64,000 nt of DNA, from the NCBI RefSeq assembly GCF_013415305.1, contig NZ_JACBXU010000003.1:310001-374000 (forward strand), read 5' to 3'. The translations under genes and the position numbers were made by a program. Under the pieces are notes generated by a model. It had not been told where the DNA came from. It made no database searches and saw only the letters and a list, made by a program, of their open reading frames with translations. Source of the stretch: Pantoea sp. WMus005 (GTDB lineage Bacteria; Pseudomonadota; Gammaproteobacteria; Enterobacterales; Enterobacteriaceae). Below, in pieces: positions 8,103 to 16,083 of the stretch; position 1 is the first letter of the stretch, and the number at the start of each line of letters is the position of its first letter.

Positions 8103-9314
8103 TCACTCTTTCATCGTGCTGCCTCTGGCACCAGGCCTGAAGGCATGCTCTCTTGCACGCCAGGCGATGATAAACGCAACAACCATAAAGGCCAGGAGCG
8201 CCCAGGGGAAAGAGACCGCACCGGCGTTATTAAGAAGCAGACCTCCAATGACGCCACCGCTGGCGATGGCCAGATTCCATGCGGTTGTCACCATCGCCTG
8301 AACGACATCGACATGATTGCCTGCCGCGTCAGCAGCGGCCGTCTGCATCTGAGTGGATGCCCCCCCAAAAGACCATCCCCATACAATGACAGCCACATAG
8401 ACCACAATCTGTTCCCACATGCCAGCGGCCAGCGCCACAGAAACCGCCGCCAGTGCCACAAGGCTGAGCAGAACCAGATTACGCAGATGGCGATCCACCA
8501 GCATGCCGGTAATCCAGATGCCAGCCAGTGCCGCAATGCCAAACATCAGCAGAATAAGCCCAACGTTTTCGGTCAGCCCCGACAACTGCAGAAACGGCCC
8601 GATGAACGTATAAAGAATGTTGTGAGCCGTCATCCACAGAAAGATAACCGCCAGAACGGGTCTGACGCCGGGCATACGGAAAACCTGCCATACCGGCAGT
8701 CGACGGTCAGCCTGCTGGCCCGGCAAGTCAGGAACCGCGACCCATGTCCAGATAAAGAGAATAATGGCCAGTGCTGCCATGATCCCAAAGGGGACTCTCC
8801 ATCCCATCATACTGCCCAGCCATGCGCCTGCCGGGGTTCCCAGCGACAGGGCAACCGGTATTCCGACCATCGCAATGGCCAGCGCGCGGCCCTGCAACTC
8901 AGCAGGAACGAGGCGGCGCGCATAGCCCGCCAGGATTCCCCATGCAAGTCCGGCAGCCACACCGGACATGAAGCGGGCTGCCATCGTCAGCCAGTAGCTG
9001 GACGAAAGGGTGGTAACGGTGTTGAAAATCAGGAATATCCCAACGGCAAGCAGCAGCACTTTTTTACGTCGCCATCCACTGGTCAGAACCGTTAACGGGA
9101 TCGCCGCCAGCAGCGATCCAAGCGCATAGATGCTGACCAGCTGGCCTGCCATTACCTGAGAAACACCCAGCCCTTTTCCGATCTCCGGCAGCAGACCCGC
9201 CGGAAGGGTCTCGGTCAGGATGGCAATAAAGCCTGTCATGGCAAATGCCAGCAGGGAGGCCAGAGGCAGGCCTCGGTGTGTTGTGGTTTCACTGAATGCG
9301 CTATTGGCGTGCAC
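8103..9314 (-). CDS. MFS transporter, DHA1 (arabinose-efflux/drug:H+) family
   Basis: A 403-residue inner-membrane exporter with about twelve hydrophobic segments. The first helices carry FIAILTETLPAGLLPEI and the A-like motif after TM2, as in the YdhP/AraJ/Cmx branch of drug:proton antiporters; RFMSGVAAGLAWG is the TM4 region. The start is the GTG at 9314, preceded by AAAGGA; an upstream in-frame start at 9443 would add a non-membrane stretch that runs across the operator and is rejected. A TetR gene is divergent with a palindrome between them, so the pump is probably induced when the repressor binds a small molecule. The substrate is unknown. Confidence 0.85.
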   Translation of the reverse strand: MHANSAFSETTTHRGLPLASLLAFAMTGFIAILTETLPAGLLPEIGKGLGVSQVMAGQLVSIYALGSLLAAIPLTVLTSGWRRKKVLLLAVGIFLIFNTVTTLSSSYWLTMAARFMSGVAAGLAWGILAGYARRLVPAELQGRALAIAMVGIPVALSLGTPAGAWLGSMMGWRVPFGIMAALAIILFIWTWVAVPDLPGQQADRRLPVWQVFRMPGVRPVLAVIFLWMTAHNILYTFIGPFLQLSGLTENVGLILLMFGIAALAGIWITGMLVDRHLRNLVLLSLVALAAVSVALAAGMWEQIVVYVAVIVWGWSFGGASTQMQTAAADAAGNHVDVVQAMVTTAWNLAIASGGVIGGLLLNNAGAVSFPWALLAFMVVAFIIAWRAREHAFRPGARGSTMKE

Positions 9315-9381
9315 GTTGAGTCCTTTTTTAAGTTTGTAACGCTTAAAAATTGAGAAAATCCGTGTGGTCACGGGTGGGTTG

Positions 9382-9407
9382 ATATATATAACGATCGGTA
9401 TATATAT
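9382..9407. promoter_or_regulatory. Near-perfect 26-bp palindrome, probable TetR operator
   Basis: An inverted repeat centred on CGATCG at 9392-9397 with alternating TA arms; only one base pair of the 26-bp palindrome fails to match. It lies between the divergent MFS and TetR genes, where the repressor would control both promoters. Confidence 0.75.
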
Positions 9408-9492
9408 TCGAAAGTATAGGCCGTCACGTAGCTTGTCAAGCACATATGTATCGATTAGTATTTATCTAAGGCAAGTTTAAAAAGGAACGGAT

Positions 9493-10113
9493 GTGGCTCA
9501 GATGGGACGTCCACGAACATTTGACCGTGACGCGGCAATTCGTCAGGCAATGACACTTTTCTGGCAGCATGGTTACGAGTCCACTTCGCTTGCCATGCTC
9601 AAGGCGAATCTTGGTAACGGTATCACCGCACCCAGTTTTTACGCCGCGTTTGGGTCTAAAGAGGCGCTATTCGAAGAGGTTGTCGAATGCTATATGACGA
9701 CATATGGTCAGGTGAACGATTGTCTTTGGGACGACACGCTTGAACCACGACAGGCTATCGAACTCGCGTTGCGGCGTTCCGCAAAGATGCAGACCGATCA
9801 GGGGCATCCCAGTGGTTGCCTGATCGCGCTATCCGTTAATACCTGTTCACCTGCAAACGCACACATTCGTGAGATTCTGGCAGCGCAACGCGCCAGGACC
9901 AGAGCGGGATTTTTGCGATGTGTTAACAGCGCGAAAGAGGCGGGAATTCTGGCTTCCGATACAGACGTGCAGGCACTGGCCAGGTTCTTTCACAGTTTTG
10001 AAATCGGCCTGTCTACCGAAGCCCGCGATGGTGCAACCGGTAAAGAACTTGATGCGGCGGTATTAACCGCCATGAAGACCTGGGATGCCGCTGTCCTTAA
10101 CGCTGTTGATTGA
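9493..10113 (+). CDS. TetR/AcrR-family transcriptional regulator
   Basis: A 206-residue TetR protein. The DNA-binding part is residues 5-60: GRPRTFDRDAAIRQAMTLFW, then YESTSLAMLKANLG and ITAPSFYAAFGSKEALF with the FGSKE turn. The rest is the ligand-binding helical domain. The GTG at 9493 follows AAAGGA; an ATG three codons in is also possible. It is divergent from the MFS exporter and is the likely repressor acting on the palindrome at 9382-9407. Confidence 0.85.
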   Translation: MAQMGRPRTFDRDAAIRQAMTLFWQHGYESTSLAMLKANLGNGITAPSFYAAFGSKEALFEEVVECYMTTYGQVNDCLWDDTLEPRQAIELALRRSAKMQTDQGHPSGCLIALSVNTCSPANAHIREILAAQRARTRAGFLRCVNSAKEAGILASDTDVQALARFFHSFEIGLSTEARDGATGKELDAAVLTAMKTWDAAVLNAVD

Positions 10114-10213
10114 CAGAAAACGACGCCCAGGCTTAATACGACGCGTGTTCATCTCAGAGGGCAGTTGTGCGTGAACGTAATACCCGCCGTTCTCAATAAG
10201 GAAAAGACGAATC

Positions 10214-10615
10214 GTGGCAATCAAGCTTATTGCTGACGCGAAAACGTGGGCGCGAAACATCAAACGAGATGTGCATGCGGTATGGCTTGCCGCACGCGAT
10301 CCCCTTACGCCGTTGGTTGCTAAAGTGCTGGCGTTGATCGTCGCGGCTTATGCGGTTTCACCCATCGATCTGATACCCGACTTTATTCCCGTTATTGGCT
10401 ATCTCGACGACCTGATTATTGTACCGCTGGGGATCATGCTGGTGGTGCGTCTTATTCCCCCCGAGGTGATGCGCGAACATCGTGAAACTGCAGCGCAAGC
10501 CAGTGAACGTCCGGTCAGTCGTATAACGGCTGGGATCTTTATCGTGATATGGATTGTTTGTACCACCGTACTGTTAAGTCAGCTCATGGCTGCGTTCAGG
10601 CATCATTTTTTCTGA
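10214..10615 (+). CDS. DUF1232 (YkvA-like) small membrane protein
   Basis: A 133-residue protein with the DUF1232 core at residues about 20-75 (KVLALIVAAYAVSPIDLIPDFIPVIGYLDDL), including the invariant SPIDLIPD motif, followed by a C-terminal membrane helix (ITAGIFIVIWIVCTTVLLS). Function is not known for the family. The GTG start at 10214 follows TAAGGA. Its last 20 bases overlap the end of the converging sigma-54 regulator. Confidence 0.8.
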   Translation: MAIKLIADAKTWARNIKRDVHAVWLAARDPLTPLVAKVLALIVAAYAVSPIDLIPDFIPVIGYLDDLIIVPLGIMLVVRLIPPEVMREHRETAAQASERPVSRITAGIFIVIWIVCTTVLLSQLMAAFRHHFF

Positions 10616-12557
10616 AAGCACGGTAGTCGATTTTCCATGCATTCAGCTTGTTATATAACGCCGTGCGTGAGATCCCGAGCAGTTGCGCCGACTGACGCAG
10701 ATTCCCCTGTTGTTCACTGACAACCTGTAAAATATGCATGCGCTCCAGGTTTTGCAACGAGGGTTGACTATCCCCGGACGCATCACTGGCTAAGACGTCC
10801 TGCAGAGATTCAGGCAAATCGGCTCGGGTAATCTCTAACCCTTCACTCAGGTTGATGACCCGCTCGATGACATTTTCCAGCTCGCGCACATTTCCCGGCC
10901 AATCCCAGGCTTGCAGACAGGCCATTGCGTCAGGCGCGACCACCGGCGGAATACGCTTTATACGGGTACAGAGTGCCTGAATAAAGATGTTAACCAGCTC
11001 CGGAATGTCTTCGCGACGATCGCGCAGCGGCGGGATTTCCAGTGAAATCACATTAAGACGATAATAGAGGTCGCGCCGGAAGGCGTTTTTCTCCACGGCG
11101 TCCAGTAAGTTGCAGTGGGTTGCCACGATAATGCGCACATTCACTTTCACTGGCTGCGCCGCGCCGATACGCAGCACTTCGCTCTCCTGTAAAACCCGTA
11201 ATAAGCTGGTTTGCGCTTCGAGTGGCATCTCACCAATCTCATCCAGAAAAAGGGTGCCGCCGTCAGCCAGTTCAAATTTGCCCGCTGAACCGCCACGCCG
11301 TGAACCCGTGAAGGCACCATCGGCATAGCCAAACAGCTCGCTTTGCACCAGATCCCGCGGTAACGCGCCGCAGTTCAGGGCGATAAATGCTTCCTGCTGG
11401 CGCGGACTGGCATTATGAATGGCCTGAGCAAATAACTCTTTGCCGGTGCCGCTTTCACCGCTGAGCAACACTGTGCTGTCGGTACGGCTGCTGATACGTG
11501 CCTTGTGTATCGCCTGCTGCAGGCGGGGTGAATGGCCGCGAATCATCTCAAACGTGTAACTGGCGCTGACACCCATTACCCGTCGCGTAATGGCGCGGAT
11601 ACGCTGATTTTCACGCAGTGACAGTACCCGCCCGCCATCCGGTGCGGGCATCAACGATATCAGGCAGGAGAGGGGCGCGAGGCCGTCAGGCCGGAACTGC
11701 AGTTCGAGGTCATTACAAAAAGGCATAGAAAGCAGCGATCCACTCTGCGGCTTGAGCAGTTCATCAATCGGAGTATCGCGTGGATCCAGCCCGCTGAAAA
11801 TCTGGCGCGCATAGCGGTTAAGCGTTTTGATGCGCCCCTGTTTATCACAGACAATGACACCTTCATTCAGCGTCTCAAGAATGGACTGCTGTTCAGCCAG
11901 CAGGCGTCGTAACATCAGTTGCTGCCCGACAGCTTCCGCTGCCGCCTGTACGGTACCGAGCGTGTGGGCGTTAAAGTTATCCGGCGTGGCGGTCAGCGTC
12001 AGCACGCCAATCAACTGTCCATTTTCATCGCGCACTGGTGCCGCAGCACACTGGCGGCGACGTTTACGCAGATCAAATTTCCAGTTCTCACCGCTCAGCA
12101 CATACACCAGCCGCTGTTCAATCAGGCAACGCGCAGTACAGTTAGTGCCCAATATCTCTTCACGCAGAATACTGCCGACGGGTGTCAGGTCGGCACCGCA
12201 ATAATGCAGCGTCACGCCCTGGGCGTCGGTGAGGTTTATGTGCCCGTCCGGATTATAGGCGAGCAAATTTTCCATAATGCTGCGCGCAACAAGTATCAGT
12301 TCAGCATTGTTCTCAAGAATTGCTGTCAGCTCACTGGCTGGCGGGGCGGTATAGCTAAAACAGTGGGGATCGATAGCGTACTGCTGCGAGCGCTGCCAGG
12401 AGTGCAGAATCGTTTGTCGCAGCGCTGGCGGTTGTTCGCCCTGGGTAAAACGCTGCCAGCTCTGCCATAGCAGGGCGTCCCAGCTATCAGCGCCTTCCCG
12501 GTCCGGCAGGCTGAAAATCGCATCACTCTCATCCCGTAATAACAGTTGCTGATTCAC
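10596..12557 (-). CDS. Sigma-54-dependent transcriptional activator (AcoR/DhaR type)
   Basis: A 653-residue enhancer-binding protein. A GAF-type sensor fills residues about 70-215, a PAS domain about 225-310, and the AAA+ domain about 335-570 with Walker A GESGTGKE (366-373), the sigma-54 contact loop GAFTG (414-418) and Walker B GGTLFLDE (433-440). A Fis-type helix-turn-helix ends the protein (NLRQSAQLLGISRTALYNKL). This order matches AcoR/DhaR, which sense a small metabolite. It starts at GTG 12557 after AGGGAG. A canonical -24/-12 promoter precedes the divergent transporter operon, which is therefore the probable target. Confidence 0.9.
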   Translation of the reverse strand: MNQQLLLRDESDAIFSLPDREGADSWDALLWQSWQRFTQGEQPPALRQTILHSWQRSQQYAIDPHCFSYTAPPASELTAILENNAELILVARSIMENLLAYNPDGHINLTDAQGVTLHYCGADLTPVGSILREEILGTNCTARCLIEQRLVYVLSGENWKFDLRKRRRQCAAAPVRDENGQLIGVLTLTATPDNFNAHTLGTVQAAAEAVGQQLMLRRLLAEQQSILETLNEGVIVCDKQGRIKTLNRYARQIFSGLDPRDTPIDELLKPQSGSLLSMPFCNDLELQFRPDGLAPLSCLISLMPAPDGGRVLSLRENQRIRAITRRVMGVSASYTFEMIRGHSPRLQQAIHKARISSRTDSTVLLSGESGTGKELFAQAIHNASPRQQEAFIALNCGALPRDLVQSELFGYADGAFTGSRRGGSAGKFELADGGTLFLDEIGEMPLEAQTSLLRVLQESEVLRIGAAQPVKVNVRIIVATHCNLLDAVEKNAFRRDLYYRLNVISLEIPPLRDRREDIPELVNIFIQALCTRIKRIPPVVAPDAMACLQAWDWPGNVRELENVIERVINLSEGLEITRADLPESLQDVLASDASGDSQPSLQNLERMHILQVVSEQQGNLRQSAQLLGISRTALYNKLNAWKIDYRAFRKNDA

Positions 12558-12579
12558 CGGCTACTCCCTCTCAATTTAA

Positions 12580-12656
12580 TGTCCATTTTATTGACATGTT
12601 AAGTTGACATGTAAACTTTGCTGCCAGTTTGTGACGTGGCGCTGTGGCAGCGCTCA
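12580..12656. promoter_or_regulatory. Candidate upstream activating sequences for the sigma-54 activator
   Basis: Upstream of the -24/-12 promoter there is a TGTC-N9-GACA inverted repeat at 12580-12596 that partly overlaps two direct copies of TTGACATGT (12591-12599 and 12604-12612). A second dyad, TTGTGA...TCACAA, lies at about 12629-12659. These sit 20-100 bases before the promoter, the usual place for enhancer-binding proteins. Which one is the true site is not certain. Confidence 0.45.
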
Positions 12657-12676
12657 CAAAATTTGCCCGATTCCGG

Positions 12677-12693
12677 TTGGCATCACCTTTGCA
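12677..12693 (+). promoter_or_regulatory. Sigma-54 (-24/-12) promoter
   Basis: TTGGCATCACCTTTGCA matches the sigma-54 consensus (TGGCAC-N5-TTGCA). The GG at 12679-12680 and the GC at 12691-12692 are separated by exactly ten bases, as required. It lies 45 bases before the MFS start and faces it. Confidence 0.85.
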
Positions 12694-12737
12694 ACAGGAG
12701 TTGCAACGACATAAATCCAACAAGCCAGGGGAAATAA

Positions 12738-14192
12738 GTGGTTATGCGCAAACATAATTTACGGCTGATTCTGTTTATCTGTGCCATTGCTTCACTGAGT
12801 GGCGTGATTCTGGGTTATGACGCTTCCGTGATTTCAGGGGTTATCGATCCGCTGACAGAACATCTGAATTTAACCCCGTGGGAAAGTGGCTGGGCGGTGT
12901 CAAATGTCATTCTTGGCTGCATCGTCGGTGCATGGGGCGTTGGCTTTATTTCAGATCGCATCGGCCACAAATCAACCTTAATTGTCACCGCCATACTCTT
13001 TTTGATCTCTGCGGTGGGCGCTGCGCTGGCCAGTTCGCTGACGGATTTCGTTATATGGCGACTCACCGGCGGGCTGGCGGTCGGGATGGCTTCTGCGATT
13101 ACGCCGCTTTATATCGCGGAGATTTCGCCGAAAGACTGGCGCGGACGGATGCTGGGCCTGCAGCAGATGCTGATGGTCGGCGGACAGGTAACGGTCTATA
13201 TCGTGAATTACCTGATTGCACGCGGTATGCCGCATCAGTGGATTGTCAGTGAAGGCTGGCGCTGGATGCTGGCCTCGGGCGTTGTGCCCTGTTTGCTATT
13301 CCTGTTGCTGGTGCCGTTCATGCCAGAGTCGCCGCGCTGGCTGGCACTGAACGGCAAAAAAGAACGTGCCCTCGCCGTGCTGACCCGTCTTTCAAATGCC
13401 CGGCACGCCGAGCGGCTGCTACAGGAAATCCTGACGGCAAATCGGGATGACAACATCCAGACCAGTCAGCGCGGCATCCTGCGTGATGCGCGCGCCCGCT
13501 ATATCCTGATGATTGGCTGTGCCATTGCTATTTTGCAACAGATCTCAGGTATCAACATCCTGCTCTATTACGCGCCGTCACTCCTGCAAAACATCACCGG
13601 CAGTACGCAGGCTTCCCTGTTTCATAGCATTTTCCTTGGCCTTGCGCTGCTGGCAGGTGTGGCCGTTTGTCTGAGTACCATTGATCGTCTGGGCCGGACG
13701 CTGCTGCTGCGCTGGGGGGCGCTGGGATGTGCACTTTCAATGGCCTTCACTGCCTGGGCTTTTATCGCCGATGCAGGTGGCATGCTGCCAGTGATTGGGC
13801 TGTTAGCCTTCGTGCTGATATTTGGCCTCTCATGGAGCCTGGGTGCCTGGCTGTTGATCTCAGAAATCTTCCCTAATCGTATACGCGCCGTGGCGATGGG
13901 CTTTGCCTTTGCCTCCATGTACGTCGCGAATTTTATCGTTACCCAAAGCTTCCCAATGATGAACCGCAGCCGGGTGCTGATGGAGCAGTTTCATGGTGCC
14001 TTCCCGCTGATGCTGTGTGCAGTGGGATGTGTTATCGCATTCTGGTTTGTCCGCCGTTTTTTACCGGAAACCCGGGGCGTTTCGCTGGAGCAAATTGAAC
14101 CGCTGATGCTCTCCAAATCCCGTCGTTTCGCCGCTGATGCGCAGCGACCTGATCAAAACCCTTCCTCGCCCGCCTGGGCTAAAGCGAAATAA
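12738..14192 (+). CDS. MFS sugar porter
   Basis: A 484-residue sugar:proton symporter of the sugar porter family. Signature motifs are present: GYDASVISG in TM1, DRIGHKST after TM2, R-x-x-G-x-x-x-G in TM4 (RLTGGLAVGMAS), PESPRWLA before the central loop, QQISGINILLYYAP in TM7, and PETRGVSLEQIE after TM12. The QQISGIN motif usually marks hexose, pentose or inositol transport. The start is GTG 12738, six bases after AGGGG; the ATG at 12744 is an alternative. It is the first gene of an operon with a sugar dehydrogenase and an isomerase, and is read from the sigma-54 promoter. Confidence 0.88.
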   Translation: MVMRKHNLRLILFICAIASLSGVILGYDASVISGVIDPLTEHLNLTPWESGWAVSNVILGCIVGAWGVGFISDRIGHKSTLIVTAILFLISAVGAALASSLTDFVIWRLTGGLAVGMASAITPLYIAEISPKDWRGRMLGLQQMLMVGGQVTVYIVNYLIARGMPHQWIVSEGWRWMLASGVVPCLLFLLLVPFMPESPRWLALNGKKERALAVLTRLSNARHAERLLQEILTANRDDNIQTSQRGILRDARARYILMIGCAIAILQQISGINILLYYAPSLLQNITGSTQASLFHSIFLGLALLAGVAVCLSTIDRLGRTLLLRWGALGCALSMAFTAWAFIADAGGMLPVIGLLAFVLIFGLSWSLGAWLLISEIFPNRIRAVAMGFAFASMYVANFIVTQSFPMMNRSRVLMEQFHGAFPLMLCAVGCVIAFWFVRRFLPETRGVSLEQIEPLMLSKSRRFAADAQRPDQNPSSPAWAKAK

Positions 14193-14204
14193 TAAGGAGT
14201 TTCT

Positions 14205-15218
14205 ATGAACCATCAAACAGTGCGCGTGGGTTTAATCGGCGCAGGGCGCATGGGCAGCTTCCATGCAGAAAATCTGGCCTGGCGTGTGCCTGGTGCTACT
14301 CTGGCGGCGGTGGCCGATCCGTTTCCTGGCGCGGCGGAAAAGCTCGCCAGCCGGCTTGGGGTTAGCAAATCATACAGCGATCTGCATGCGCTGCTTCAGG
14401 ATGATGAAATCGACGCCATTGCGATTGCCGCGCCAGCGCGGACGCATGCGGAGTGGGTGATTGCCGCGGCCAGAGCCGGTAAACATGTGTTCTGCGAAAA
14501 GCCTATGGCTGTCACGCTGGAAGAGGCTGATCGCGCCATCGCGGCGGCAAAACAGGCAGGCGTTGTGTTACAGGTGGGCTTTAATCGCCGCTTTGATTCC
14601 GGGTTTGCGGCAGCGATTGCGGCGGTAAAAAACGGTGAAAATGGCACGACGCAGCTTAGCCGCTCGGTGACCCGTGACCCGGGCCTGAACGATCCTGCCC
14701 CGATTCCGCAATGGACAATCTTCCTTGAAACGCTAATCCACGATTTTGACACGCTACTGCACTTCAATCCTGGCGCAAAGCCGGTAGAAGTCTATGCGCT
14801 GGCCGATGCGCTGGTACGGCCAGATTTTAAAGACAAAGGACTGCTGGATACCTCAGTTGTCACTATTCGCTTCGACAACGGCGCTATTGCTATTGCTGAG
14901 GCTAACTTTCAGGCGGTCTATGGCTATGACGTGCGCGGCGAAGTCTTTGGCAGCAAAGGCATGCTTCAGGCGGGCCACATTAATGCCAATCACTGTGTGC
15001 GTTACACCGCCAGCGGAATAGCGGTCGATACGTCGAGGCTGGATTCAGATCTGCTGCGTGAAGCTTATGTGGCTGAAATGACAGAGTTTGCCCGCTGTAT
15101 TCGCAGCGGTGAGACGCCTCGCGCCACCGGAGAAGATGCGCGTAACGCGCTGGAAATTGCGCTGGCCTGTATTGAATCTGTGCAGTGCAACCTGCCCGTT
15201 AAGCTGGGAGTTCGCTGA
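14205..15218 (+). CDS. Gfo/Idh/MocA-family oxidoreductase (inositol 2-dehydrogenase-like)
   Basis: A 337-residue NAD(P)-dependent dehydrogenase. The Rossmann motif GLIGAGRMGSFHAENL begins at residue 9, the cofactor-site EKP is in HVFCEKPMA, and the catalytic region reads LIHDFDTLLHF, as in inositol and related sugar dehydrogenases. The likely job is oxidation of the sugar or polyol brought in by the upstream porter, in the cytosol. It follows the porter by 12 bases with AAGGAG, and its stop overlaps the next start by one base (TGATG), so the two are translationally coupled. The exact substrate cannot be fixed. Confidence 0.85.
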   Translation: MNHQTVRVGLIGAGRMGSFHAENLAWRVPGATLAAVADPFPGAAEKLASRLGVSKSYSDLHALLQDDEIDAIAIAAPARTHAEWVIAAARAGKHVFCEKPMAVTLEEADRAIAAAKQAGVVLQVGFNRRFDSGFAAAIAAVKNGENGTTQLSRSVTRDPGLNDPAPIPQWTIFLETLIHDFDTLLHFNPGAKPVEVYALADALVRPDFKDKGLLDTSVVTIRFDNGAIAIAEANFQAVYGYDVRGEVFGSKGMLQAGHINANHCVRYTASGIAVDTSRLDSDLLREAYVAEMTEFARCIRSGETPRATGEDARNALEIALACIESVQCNLPVKLGVR

Positions 15219-15997
15219 TGGCCGGTTATCAACTTTCCGTATGCGCTGAAATGGTTTTTCTGGAACTGCCATTTGTTGAGCGCGTAAAACGCATTCACGA
15301 ACTGGGTTTTGGCGTTGAAATCTGGGGGTGGGCCAATAAGGATATTGATGCGCTGGTGTCGACCGGTGCGCGCTTTACCTCTATGACCGGTTACCTGAGC
15401 GGCAACCTGACGGATGAGGCGGAAATACAGCTGTTGCTACAGAGTGCTGAAGCGTCGCTGGCGGTGGCTGAACGTCTCGGTTGTCCGGTACTGAATCTGC
15501 ACGGAACCGGGCTGGATGAGCGCGGCTTGCCGGTAAAACCTGTGGAAACGGTAACGGGCGCAATGTGGCTCAGGGCCGCCGATACGCTGCGCCAGGTCGC
15601 GCTACTGGGCGAACGTGCCGGACGGGTTTTCACCCTGGAGAACCTTAATCTGCCTGTTGATCATCCGGGCACGCCCTTTGCCCTGGCCTCTGAGACACTG
15701 GCGCTGGTTGAAGCGGTTAACAGCCCGGCCCTGAAGATGAATCTCGATCTCTATCATGCACAAATTGGCGAAGGCAATCTGATTGAACTGTTGCGGCGCT
15801 GCGGAACCGCCATTGGTGAAATTCAGGTTGCCGATGTCCCGGGCCGTCAGCAGCCCGGCACCGGAGAAATTAATTACCGTGCTATTGCCCGGACGCTACA
15901 GGAGATGGGTTACAGCGGCACCGTCGCCATGGAGGGCTGGGCCAGCGGCGATAGCACGGTCGCTATCCAGCAGTTCCGCGATCACTTTACGTTGTAA
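15218..15997 (+). CDS. Hydroxypyruvate-isomerase-like TIM-barrel protein
   Basis: A 259-residue AP-endonuclease-2-fold sugar isomerase. It resembles Hyi: CAEMVFLELPFVERVKRIHELGFGVEIWGW at the start, NLHGTGLD, FTLENLN with the metal-binding Glu, LKMNLDLYHAQIGEGNL with Asp and His ligands, IGEIQVADVPGRQQPGTGEINY, and the last Glu in VAMEGW. Such proteins interconvert keto and aldose forms of small sugars or sugar acids. In this operon it probably takes the product of the dehydrogenase. It overlaps the previous gene by one base. Confidence 0.82.
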   Translation: MAGYQLSVCAEMVFLELPFVERVKRIHELGFGVEIWGWANKDIDALVSTGARFTSMTGYLSGNLTDEAEIQLLLQSAEASLAVAERLGCPVLNLHGTGLDERGLPVKPVETVTGAMWLRAADTLRQVALLGERAGRVFTLENLNLPVDHPGTPFALASETLALVEAVNSPALKMNLDLYHAQIGEGNLIELLRRCGTAIGEIQVADVPGRQQPGTGEINYRAIARTLQEMGYSGTVAMEGWASGDSTVAIQQFRDHFTL

Positions 15998-16003
15998 GCA
16001 GCA

Positions 16004-16034
16004 TGCGTCGGGTATTTGCCTGTTACCCGACGCA
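16004..16034 (+). terminator. Intercistronic hairpin before the binding-protein gene
   Basis: The arms 16004-16014 and 16024-16034 pair perfectly over 11 bp with a nine-base loop. No U-run follows. It may protect the upstream message or act as a partial terminator, letting the downstream binding protein be made at a different level. Confidence 0.5.
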
Positions 16035-16083
16035 GAAATAGTCAGTGAAAACAATAACAACCTTAACCCTACAGGAACACACT

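Noticed and set aside
8145..9095. 316-codon forward open frame opposite the MFS exporter
   Set aside because: It is the mirror of a G+C-rich membrane-protein gene; its translation is rich in Gln, Asn, His and Arg with no domain or ribosome site.
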